40,069 nt of DNA, taken from the NCBI GenBank assembly GCA_018710915.1, contig DVIY01000220.1, positions 1-40,069 on the forward strand, written 5' to 3'. The notes below the pieces were generated by a model, which was not told where the DNA came from, made no database searches, and was given only the letters and a program-made list of their open reading frames with translations. Shown in pieces: positions 27,368-35,644 of this stretch (its first letter is position 1; the number at the start of each line of letters is the position of its first letter). Origin of the DNA: Candidatus Gallacutalibacter pullistercoris (GTDB lineage Bacteria > Bacillota > Clostridia > Oscillospirales > Acutalibacteraceae). A program made the translations under genes and the position numbers.

Positions 27368-30300
27368 GTGCTGCTGAAGTCATTGGAATTACAGGGGTTC
27401 AAAACCTTTCCCGATAAAACAACGCTGCACTTTGAAGAGGGCATCACCGCAGTGGTAGGCCCCAATGGCAGCGGAAAAAGCAATATCAGCGACGCTATGC
27501 GGTGGGTGCTGGGCGAGCAGTCGGTGAAAACGCTGCGCTGCTCCAAAATGGAGGATGTGATTTTCAGCGGGACGCCGGCGCGAAAGCCGATGGGCTATGC
27601 AGAAATCACCCTGACCATCGACAACACCGGCCGGGAGCTTCATTTTGACGGGGATACCGTGGCGATTACCCGACGGTATTACCGTTCCGGAGAAAGCGAA
27701 TACATGATCAATAAAGCCGCCGTGCGCCTGCGCGATATCCACGAACTTTTTATGGATACCGGCCTTGGCCGCGACGGTTATTCCATCATCGGGCAAGGCA
27801 AGATTGACAGCATTGTGGCGGCCCGTTCTGAAGACCGCCGCGAAATTTTTGAAGAAGCCGCCGGGATTTCCCGTTTCCGTTACCGCAAAGAAGATGCGGA
27901 GCGCCAGCTGGCAAAGGCGGAAGAAAACCTGCTTCGCCTGCGTGATATCGTCTCTGAGCTGGAAAGCCGCATTAACCCGCTGCGCGAACAGGCGGAAAAG
28001 GCAGAACGTTTTCTCGCGCTGTCGCAGGAAAAGAAGACGCTGGAAATCGGCCTGTGGCTGGAAACTTTGAACCGTTCCGGCCGTGTGCTGCGTGAGCAGG
28101 AGGATAAAATCACGTTGGCGCAGTCCCAACAAGCAGACATTACCGGTGAGCTGGATGCGCTGGCCGCCCGGATTGAAGAAACCTATACCGCGATCAATAC
28201 CTGTTCTGTACAGATGGAAGAGCTGCGCAATCAAGCTGCTTCTGATGAAGAGAATGCTGCCCGGCTGGAAGGTGAAATTTCCGTGTTGGAAAACGATATC
28301 CACCACGCCCAGCAGGATATGGAGCGGATTCAGGACGAAATCCAGCGTTCTGCTTCTTCCCAAAAAAATCTGGATTGGGAAATTGCATCCCGCCAGACCG
28401 AAATGCAGGTGAAGGAGAAAGAAGCTCAGGCGCGTGAAACGGAGTTCCAGCAGGCAACCGAAAGTCTGAATGACTTGCGCCGCAGCGCCGACGAAGTTGC
28501 CCGGCAGGTAGACAGCCTTTCGGTGCAGTTGGCCGAAAAGAATACCGCGCTTTCTGAGGCGCGCGTGCAGGCAACTGGTGCAGAATCCACTGTGCGGGAA
28601 ATCACCGCCCGGCAAGGTTCGATTGAACAGACCCTTGCTGCCCGGCAGGAACAGGAAGCCAAAATACAGCGGGAGATTCTGGAAACAGAAGAGATGCTGC
28701 ATGCGGCAGATGGGCGGATGGAAAGCCTGCGTAATGCTGTGCGCGGGTATGAGATGCGCGTAGAGTCCCGCCGCAAAAAGGCAGAGGAACAGAAAAAGGT
28801 CAATGACCAGCTGCATCTGGACATTCAGGAGCAACTGCGCCGTGCGAAAATCCTCGAAGATCTGGAACGGAATCTGGAAGGCTTTGCACAGAGCGTCAAA
28901 GCTGTAATGAAAGAAGCGCATCGAGGAAATCTTTCCGGTATTCACGGGCCGCTTTCCCGCTTGTTCCGGGTTCCGCAGCAGTATGCAGTGGCCATTGAAA
29001 CCGCTATGGGTGCCGCCATGCAGAACATCGTCGTGGGAACGGAGCAGGATGCAAAAGCAGCTATCCGATTGCTGCAGCAGAGGGACGCAGGCCGTGCCAC
29101 GTTCTTGCCTCTTTCCACGATTCGCGGCAATCTGCTGGAAGAGCCTTCACTGGAAAATTGCCCTGGATTTGTCGGGGTGGCCGCTTCGCTGTGCAGCTGT
29201 GAGGAGGAATATGAGGGTGTACTCAATTCTGTGCTGGGAAGAATCGCGGTTGCCGAGGATTTGGACAGCGCCGTTGCGATTGCCCGGCGATTCCGCTACC
29301 GCTTCCGCATTGTCACGCTGGATGGTCAGGTGGTCAACGCCGGCGGCTCGCTGACCGGCGGTTCGCTGGCGAGAAATTCCGGCCTTTTAAGCCGCGCCTC
29401 CGAAATCGTCCGGCTCCGTGAAAAAGCCGCTGCCATGCAGCAGAAAGCGCAGAAAGATGCCGCCCGTCTAAAAGAGTTGAACGCAGAGGTTGCCGCTGCG
29501 CAGGCAGAGCTTTCTTCTTCCAAAGGAGACCTTTCTGCCGCGCAGGAAGAACGCTTTCAGATTGAAACTGAAAAAAAGCGCATGGAAACCGAGCTGCTCA
29601 CCGTCCGGCACCATATTGGGGAGCTATTGCAAGAGCAAAAAACAGCCGATACCCGCCTGCAAGCGCTGCGGCAGAAGTTAAAGGAAGCCCGGAAGCTGGA
29701 AGAAAGCCTTTCTGCAGAAATCGACAGGTTACAAGAAGAAATCCAGTCTGCTGTGGGCAATCGGGAAGATTTGTCCCGGCGCAGTGAAGAAGTCACCGCC
29801 CATTTGCAGGAAATCCGCATGGCGGCGCTTTCTGCCCAAAAAGACCGCGAAGCGCTGGAAAATACAGTCGAAGACCTGCGCCGCCGCAAGGAAGATTTTG
29901 CGGGAAGAATGGAAGAATTACGGGGGCAGATTGAGAAATCGAAAACCTCTATACAGGAATTTTCCCGGGAAATCGAAGACCGCCGCCATCAGGTGGAAGA
30001 GCGCAGGGAGTCGGCACAAAGCGCCCGCGAAAAGGCAGAGCTTGCCGGAAAACGCCGCGATGAGCTGGAAAAACGCTCTGGCGAGCTGAGAGCCAGCGAG
30101 CGGGACTATAACAACCAGCGCGAAAACCTGAGCCAGGAGCTTGCCCGGTTGGAAGAACGCCGCGACGGCCTGCAAAAGGAATATGACGGCATTATCAGCC
30201 GGTTGTGGGATGAATATGAGCTGACCCGTCGGGAAGCAGAACAAATCGGCATCCGCATTTCTGATGAAGGCGAAGCCAAGAAACGCTTGAACGAAATCAA

Positions 30301-30937
30301 GCTGAAAATCCGCGGCCTGGGCAGCGTCAATGTGGCGGCCATTGAGGAGTATCAGGAAGTATCCGAACGGTATGAATTCCTTATGGCACAGATTGAAGAC
30401 GTAGAGCACTCCAAAGAAGAGCTGGTACGGCTGATTCACGATTTAACCCGCCATATGCAGGAGCTGTTTACGGCCCGGTTCGATGAAATCAGCCGTCATT
30501 TTACCGGAATTTTCAAAGAATTATTTGGCGGAGGAACCGCTTCGCTGACGCTGACCGACCCCAGCGACGTGCTGCATTCGGGCATAGAGATTTCGGTGCA
30601 GCCGCCGGGAAAAATTGTCACGCATATCGAGTCGCTTTCCGGCGGTGAAATGGCGCTGGTGGCCATTTCGATTTACTTTGCCATTATGAAGGTCAGCCCG
30701 CCGCCGTTCTGTGTGCTGGATGAGATTGAGGCCGCGCTGGATGACGTAAACGTAACGCGGTTTGCCAATTACCTTCGGCGCATGAATCGGAATACCCAGT
30801 TTATCGCTATCACCCACCGCCGGGGCACCATGGAAGAAGCCGACGTGCTCTACGGTGTGACGATGCAGGACCAGGGCGTTTCCAAATTGCTGGAGCTGCG
30901 CAATACGGAAGATGGCGAGAAAATGGGCGCAATATAA
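27368..30937 (+). CDS. smc: Chromosome segregation protein SMC
   Basis: VVGPNGSGKSNISDAMRWVLGEQS, long coiled coil with hinge, C-terminal ESLSGGEMALVAISIYFAIM...VLDEIEAALDDVNV. Confidence 0.97.
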   Translation: MLLKSLELQGFKTFPDKTTLHFEEGITAVVGPNGSGKSNISDAMRWVLGEQSVKTLRCSKMEDVIFSGTPARKPMGYAEITLTIDNTGRELHFDGDTVAITRRYYRSGESEYMINKAAVRLRDIHELFMDTGLGRDGYSIIGQGKIDSIVAARSEDRREIFEEAAGISRFRYRKEDAERQLAKAEENLLRLRDIVSELESRINPLREQAEKAERFLALSQEKKTLEIGLWLETLNRSGRVLREQEDKITLAQSQQADITGELDALAARIEETYTAINTCSVQMEELRNQAASDEENAARLEGEISVLENDIHHAQQDMERIQDEIQRSASSQKNLDWEIASRQTEMQVKEKEAQARETEFQQATESLNDLRRSADEVARQVDSLSVQLAEKNTALSEARVQATGAESTVREITARQGSIEQTLAARQEQEAKIQREILETEEMLHAADGRMESLRNAVRGYEMRVESRRKKAEEQKKVNDQLHLDIQEQLRRAKILEDLERNLEGFAQSVKAVMKEAHRGNLSGIHGPLSRLFRVPQQYAVAIETAMGAAMQNIVVGTEQDAKAAIRLLQQRDAGRATFLPLSTIRGNLLEEPSLENCPGFVGVAASLCSCEEEYEGVLNSVLGRIAVAEDLDSAVAIARRFRYRFRIVTLDGQVVNAGGSLTGGSLARNSGLLSRASEIVRLREKAAAMQQKAQKDAARLKELNAEVAAAQAELSSSKGDLSAAQEERFQIETEKKRMETELLTVRHHIGELLQEQKTADTRLQALRQKLKEARKLEESLSAEIDRLQEEIQSAVGNREDLSRRSEEVTAHLQEIRMAALSAQKDREALENTVEDLRRRKEDFAGRMEELRGQIEKSKTSIQEFSREIEDRRHQVEERRESAQSAREKAELAGKRRDELEKRSGELRASERDYNNQRENLSQELARLEERRDGLQKEYDGIISRLWDEYELTRREAEQIGIRISDEGEAKKRLNEIKLKIRGLGSVNVAAIEEYQEVSERYEFLMAQIEDVEHSKEELVRLIHDLTRHMQELFTARFDEISRHFTGIFKELFGGGTASLTLTDPSDVLHSGIEISVQPPGKIVTHIESLSGGEMALVAISIYFAIMKVSPPPFCVLDEIEAALDDVNVTRFANYLRRMNRNTQFIAITHRRGTMEEADVLYGVTMQDQGVSKLLELRNTEDGEKMGAI

Positions 30938-31009
30938 ATTCTGCTGATTTTACCGCAGAAGTGTGCTATACTATAACAAACCGCCACCATTATGAATGGA
31001 GTGATTTGA

Positions 31010-31930
31010 ATGGGATTATTCAGTAAAATCAAGGAAGGCCTGAAAAAGACCCGTGAGAGCATCAGCTCCCAGATCAGCGGGATGCTGCGTTCCTTTACCA
31101 AAATTGACGAAGAGTTGTTTGAAGAGCTGGAAGAGCTGCTGGTGATGGGCGATGTGGGCGTCACCACTGCTGGGCATATCTGCGATACCCTGCGCCGCCG
31201 GGTGAAAGAAGAGGGAATCAAAGACCCCAACGCCATTATGGGTTTGTTGCAGGAAACCGTGGCCGAGATGATTCGCGGTGGGGAAGAATTGAACATCGGC
31301 ACTCGCCCCTCCATGATTCTGGTAATCGGCGTTAACGGTGCAGGTAAAACTACCACCATCGGCAAGCTGGCTTCCCGCCTGAAAGGGGAAGGGAAGCAGG
31401 TAATTCTGGGCGCGGCGGATACCTTCCGCGCTGCAGCCATTGAGCAGCTGGAAATCTGGAGCCAGCGGGCAGGCGTGCCCATGATTAAGCACGCCGAAGG
31501 CAGCGACCCGGCAGCCGTGGTGTTCGATACCATCGCGGCAGCAAAAGCCCGCGGCAGCGATGTGATTATCTGTGACACCGCCGGACGGCTGCACAACAAG
31601 AAAAACCTGATGGACGAGCTGGCAAAAATCAACCGCATCACCGACCGGGAGCTGCCCGGCTGTGATAAAGAGGTGCTGCTGGTGCTCGATGCCACTACCG
31701 GCCAGAACGGTGTGAACCAGGCACGGGAATTCAGCGCGGCGGCGGGAATTACCGGTATTGTGCTCACCAAGCTGGACGGCACTGCCAAAGGCGGCGTAGT
31801 ATTGGCGATTCGGGAAGAGCTGGGTCTGCCGGTGAAATTTATCGGTGTAGGCGAACAGGTAGACGACTTGCAGCCCTTTGACGCCGATGATTTTGCCCGT
31901 GCGCTGTTTGAGCGGGACGACCGCTGGTAA
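31010..31930 (+). CDS. ftsY: Signal recognition particle receptor FtsY
   Basis: GVNGAGKTTTIGKLASRL, AADTFRAAAIEQLEIW, ICDTAGRLHNKKNLMDEL, TKLDGTAKGG. Confidence 0.97.
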   Translation: MGLFSKIKEGLKKTRESISSQISGMLRSFTKIDEELFEELEELLVMGDVGVTTAGHICDTLRRRVKEEGIKDPNAIMGLLQETVAEMIRGGEELNIGTRPSMILVIGVNGAGKTTTIGKLASRLKGEGKQVILGAADTFRAAAIEQLEIWSQRAGVPMIKHAEGSDPAAVVFDTIAAAKARGSDVIICDTAGRLHNKKNLMDELAKINRITDRELPGCDKEVLLVLDATTGQNGVNQAREFSAAAGITGIVLTKLDGTAKGGVVLAIREELGLPVKFIGVGEQVDDLQPFDADDFARALFERDDRW

Positions 31931-31949
31931 GCGGGGAAAGAAAACAGTA

Positions 31950-32164
31950 CGCGTGGAGAAAGCCTACAAAAAGCAGTATCTACCCCGCGGATATACGGAT
32001 TCCAAAGGGGCTTAGTCCCTTTGGCGAGGGGGTTAGGGGGCGAGAAGCCCCCAATCGTCCGTCGCAACGGACGAAATTTTTATACATCCAACAACGCGGG
32101 AAGAGGTGAGAAAACTGTCCGGTGGACAGTTTTCGAGGGGAAACCCACGTCTGGGGTTTTCCCT
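31950..32164 (+). repeat. Modular multi-hairpin intergenic repeat, copy C (diverged)
   Basis: cgcgtggagaaagc...taccccgcg as in copy A; hairpins 32002-32024, 32036-32052, 32055-32074, 32110-32134, 32136-32164 in same order as copies A/B. Confidence 0.8.
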
Positions 32165-32209
32165 ATAAAACTTTCTGCTTTCGAAAAATTGATTTCCTGG
32201 AGGTTCCCC

Positions 32210-32788
32210 ATGAAATTTGTCATTGCAACCCATAATAAACATAAATTGCAGGAATTGCAGCGCATCCTTACCCCGCTGGGTATCGAAGCGATTACCGCCG
32301 ACCTCTCAGAAGTGGAAGAGACCGGCACCACCTTTGCCGAAAATGCCTGCCTGAAAGCAAAAGCTGCCTGTGAAGAAACTGGCCTGCCCGCTGTGGCTGA
32401 CGATTCCGGCCTGGAGGTAGATGCACTGGATGGCCGCCCTGGTGTGTATTCCGCCCGGTATGCCGGAGAAGAGGCTACCGACGCCCAGCGCATCGAAAAA
32501 CTGTTGGGTGAGCTTGCCGAGGTGCCCGCCGAAAAGCGCACCGCACGGTTCGTCAGTTCTATCTGCTGTGTGTTCCCGAATGGGGATATCCTGCGCGCCG
32601 AGGGCGAATGCCCCGGTTCTATCGCATTTGCCCCCGCCGGAGAAGACGGCTTTGGCTATGATCCGGTGTTCCTCTGTGGTGAAAAAACTTTTGCCCAGAT
32701 GACCGCTGCTGAAAAGGACGCCGTGAGCCATCGCGGCAAAGCACTGGAAAAATTCAATCTGGTGCTGAAAGACTATTTGAAAAAATAA
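32210..32788 (+). CDS. rdgB: XTP/dITP diphosphatase (RdgB/HAM1-like)
   Basis: MKFVIATHNKHKLQELQRIL, VADDSGLEVDALDGRPGVYSARYAGE; RBS ctggaggttc before ATG 32210 (listed longer ORF reads through repeat C). Confidence 0.95.
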   Translation: MKFVIATHNKHKLQELQRILTPLGIEAITADLSEVEETGTTFAENACLKAKAACEETGLPAVADDSGLEVDALDGRPGVYSARYAGEEATDAQRIEKLLGELAEVPAEKRTARFVSSICCVFPNGDILRAEGECPGSIAFAPAGEDGFGYDPVFLCGEKTFAQMTAAEKDAVSHRGKALEKFNLVLKDYLKK

Positions 32789-32809
32789 CCTGACAAAAGG
32801 AGTATGAAT

Positions 32810-33112
32810 ATGCTGACAAGCAAACAAAGAGCCTATCTGCGTTCCCTCGCAAACCCTATCGATACTATCGTCATGGTGGGAAAATCCGGCATGAGCCCCG
32901 AGCTGGTCAAACAGGCGGACGACGCCTTGACTGCCCGTGAGCTGATTAAGGGCCGCGCACTCGAGACCGCTCCGTTTTCTGCCCGTGAGGCTGCCGAAGA
33001 GCTGGCAAAAGAGACCAATTCCGAGGTGGTACAGGTCATCGGTACCCGGTTTGTGCTGTACCGCCGCCACCCCAAAGAACCCAAAATCGTGCTTCCCAAA
33101 GGAAAAGACTGA
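32810..33112 (+). CDS. yhbY: YhbY-family ribosome assembly RNA-binding protein
   Basis: MLTSKQRAYLRSLANPIDTIVMVGKSGMSPELV...LIKGRAL...VIGTRFVLYRRHPKEPKIVLP. Confidence 0.93.
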   Translation: MLTSKQRAYLRSLANPIDTIVMVGKSGMSPELVKQADDALTARELIKGRALETAPFSAREAAEELAKETNSEVVQVIGTRFVLYRRHPKEPKIVLPKGKD

Positions 33113-33127
33113 AACAGGTGATGTACC

Positions 33128-33748
33128 ATGGCAAAAATCGGCCTGTACGGTGGAACATTCAATCCCATTCATGAAGCCCACGTCCATCTGGTAAAGGATT
33201 TTGCTGACCGGTTGGGTCTGGATAAGGTTCTGTTGATGCCCACCTTCCAGCCGCCCCATAAGCAGGCGCACCAGCTGGCAAGCCCCGAAGACCGTATGGC
33301 TATGTGCCGTTTGGCGGCGGCAGGGGATGAGCGGATACAGGTTTCCGATCTGGAAATCCGGCGGGCAGGAAAGAGCTACACCGCCGAAACATTGGAAGAG
33401 CTGCACCGGCTGTACCCCGGTAATCAATGGCATTTACTCATGGGGGAGGATATGTTCCTCACCATCGACCGCTGGTATCGGCCAGAAACTATCTATCGTT
33501 TAGCTGTGTTGTGTGCTGCGCCCAGAAGCCCGGACGGGCTTCCCCGGCTGGAAAAACACGCTCAATTTTTGCGTACTTGGGGTGCCGAAACGGTGCTGTG
33601 TGATATCCGTTATCTGCCGGTTTCCAGCACGCTGGTGCGGGAGGCTGTTGCTGCTGGCAAGCCTCTTGATGGGCTGGTTTCTCCCGGAATTGCCCGGTAT
33701 ATCCGGGAAAAAGGCCTGTACCGGGACAAAGAAGGCAATCCATCATGA
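33128..33748 (+). CDS. nadD: Nicotinate-nucleotide adenylyltransferase
   Basis: IGLYGGTFNPIHEAHVHLVKDF, LMGEDMFLTIDRWYRPETI, VSSTLVREAVAAGKPLDGLVSPGIARYI. Confidence 0.96.
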   Translation: MAKIGLYGGTFNPIHEAHVHLVKDFADRLGLDKVLLMPTFQPPHKQAHQLASPEDRMAMCRLAAAGDERIQVSDLEIRRAGKSYTAETLEELHRLYPGNQWHLLMGEDMFLTIDRWYRPETIYRLAVLCAAPRSPDGLPRLEKHAQFLRTWGAETVLCDIRYLPVSSTLVREAVAAGKPLDGLVSPGIARYIREKGLYRDKEGNPS

Positions 33749-34209
33749 TGAAAAAAATTCTGGCATTTGCCGGTGTGCTCTTTTGCATGTGGGGCTGTTA
33801 CTGTATCTATTTTGGATTTGCCAATTATCAGATGCAGCAGTCGCAGAAAGATTGGCCGGTCACCGATGCAGCAGCCATTTCCGTGGAACGGCGCCGAGAA
33901 TCCAGCGGTGGCAGACGGCATAGCAGTTCCAGATGGGTGTATGATATTACCTACGAGTATACGGTAGGCGGTACAGTTTATACTGGGGAAATCATCGGTA
34001 CTGTTTCTCAAAAAGAAATTGGAGAATCTTTTTCGATCAAATACGACCCCAAAGTCCCGTCGGTTTCTACGGATATTCTTTCTCCACAGCCTGATGCGTT
34101 GGCAGCAAACCTGTTAGGCGGGTTGTTTTTTCTGGCAATCGGTGCCTGGGCAATTGTTTTCCCGCCGGGGAGAAAAAGAAAAGGGGAACCTGATTTCACC
34201 ACATTGTAA
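33745..34209 (+). CDS. DUF3592-like membrane protein
   Basis: Two TM segments flanking a region with YDITYEYTVGGTVYTGEII...SIKYDPKVPSVS; start overlaps nadD stop. Confidence 0.75.
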   Translation: MMKKILAFAGVLFCMWGCYCIYFGFANYQMQQSQKDWPVTDAAAISVERRRESSGGRRHSSSRWVYDITYEYTVGGTVYTGEIIGTVSQKEIGESFSIKYDPKVPSVSTDILSPQPDALAANLLGGLFFLAIGAWAIVFPPGRKRKGEPDFTTL

Positions 34210-34249
34210 CAGAAAATTGGCTTCTTTCCGGGAAAAACGGGGGAATCCC

Positions 34250-34279
34250 TTGACACGGAGAAGTGTGGTAGAGTATAAT
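34250..34279 (+). promoter_or_regulatory. SigmaA promoter upstream of T-box
   Basis: TTGACA (34250-34255), 18 bp, TATAAT (34274-34279). Confidence 0.85.
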
Positions 34280-34309
34280 TTACGGTAACAGTGTAATATG
34301 TAAAAGGCT

Positions 34310-34558
34310 GTGAAGGGAAAAAGACAGCATAAACCACTTGCAGAGAGCCGGCGGCTGGTGGAAGCCGGCAGGGTTTGGCTGTGAATAGCTCATCCCGGAG
34401 CCTTCGCCCTGATAAGGGGTGGACGGATGGCCCCCGTTACCGGCCGGGATGTAAAGTCCCATAAGGGCCGTGAAGAGCGGCCGAATCAGGGTGGTACCGC
34501 GGACAGAAATTGTTTCGCCCCGGATATGGCGCAGGCTGTATCCGGGGTTTGTTTATTT
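34310..34558 (+). ncRNA. T-box leader (probable Leu specifier CUC at 34389-34391)
   Basis: Stem I agagagccggcggctGGTGGAAGccggc; T-box AGGGTGGTACCGCG (34488-34501); terminator CCCCGGATA...TATCCGGGG + TTTGTTT (34518-34552); leuS in operon. Confidence 0.93.
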
Positions 34559-34579
34559 GCCGGAAAGGAGAGAGTTTGA

Positions 34580-35200
34580 TTGGGTAAAAAAGACCGAGAG
34601 AGAGAAGAGTCACTTTTTGAGCGCTTTCCCACTGCAAAAGCCTATGCCGAACAGATTCGGCCGCTGCTCAGCGAATACCGCTACCGGCACAGCATCAATG
34701 TGGCATATGAGGCGGTGTTCCTTGCCGAAAAGTATGGCGCAGACCCGCAAAAAGCTGCCGAGGCCGGCGTGCTGCACGACTGTATGAAGGATTCCAGCCC
34801 CGCCGAACAGCTTACACTGATTGAAAAGGCAGGTATCCGTCTTTCTGAGGTAGAACAAGGCGCCAAAAAGCTGTATCATGCTATCAGTGGTATGGCTTAT
34901 ATGCAGGAGGTATTACATATCCATGACCGTGATATGCTCAATGCCGTGTATTACCATACCGTCGGGCATGCAGGTATGAGCCCCCTGGAGAAGGTGATCT
35001 TCATTGCAGACTTCACTTCTGCTGACCGTGATTATCCCGGCATAGAACGTATGCGGGAAAAAGCTCGGAAGGATTTGCGGCTTGCCATGATCGAAGGATT
35101 ATCTTTTTCTATCAAAGATCTGGCAGAGCAGGAGATACCCATCCATCCCGACACGGTAGCTGCTTTTAACTGGGTACTGATGCATCCTGAACATTTTTAA
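34580..35200 (+). CDS. yqeK: YqeK-like HD-domain hydrolase
   Basis: YRHSINVAYEAVFLAEKYGADPQKAAEAGVLHDCMKD, YHTVGHAGMSPLEKVIFIADF; TTG start. Confidence 0.92.
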   Translation: MGKKDREREESLFERFPTAKAYAEQIRPLLSEYRYRHSINVAYEAVFLAEKYGADPQKAAEAGVLHDCMKDSSPAEQLTLIEKAGIRLSEVEQGAKKLYHAISGMAYMQEVLHIHDRDMLNAVYYHTVGHAGMSPLEKVIFIADFTSADRDYPGIERMREKARKDLRLAMIEGLSFSIKDLAEQEIPIHPDTVAAFNWVLMHPEHF

Positions 35201-35244
35201 CTCGTAAACAAAACACAAATTACTATAAGGAAGGAATTATACCT

Positions 35245-35595
35245 ATGACAGAACTGGAACTGGCTAAAGCCGCTGCCAAAGCGCTGGACAGCAAAAAAGC
35301 CCTGAACCTGAAGATTCTGCACATCACTGAGCTTTCTGTGATTGCCGATTACTTCGTCATCGCCACCGGTACCAGCAATACGCAGGTCAAGGCGCTGGCC
35401 GATGAGGTGGAATATCGGCTCAAGGAAAAAGGCGTTGCCCCCGGCCATATTGAGGGTTACAACTCCAATTCCTGGGTGCTGCTGGATTACGGCAGTGTGG
35501 TAGTCCACGTGTTTACCCAGGAATCCCGCAGTTTCTATGACCTCGACCGCCTGTGGCAGGATGGGGAAGAGGTTGACCCGGAACTTTCTGAATGA
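35245..35595 (+). CDS. rsfS: Ribosome silencing factor RsfS
   Basis: KALNLKILHITELSVIADYFVIATGTSNTQVKALADEVE...WVLLDYGSVVVHVFTQESRSFYDLDRLW. Confidence 0.96.
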   Translation: MTELELAKAAAKALDSKKALNLKILHITELSVIADYFVIATGTSNTQVKALADEVEYRLKEKGVAPGHIEGYNSNSWVLLDYGSVVVHVFTQESRSFYDLDRLWQDGEEVDPELSE

Positions 35596-35644
35596 TTTTA
35601 TTCTGTAAGCCAATTCATTTTTTATAAAAAGGAGCATTTCCCTC

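Noticed and set aside
31995-32052. G-quadruplex in repeat copy C (runs GGGG, GGGGG, GGGGG)
   Set aside because: Only three long G-runs with one long loop; the same Gs are better explained by the H1/H2 hairpins.
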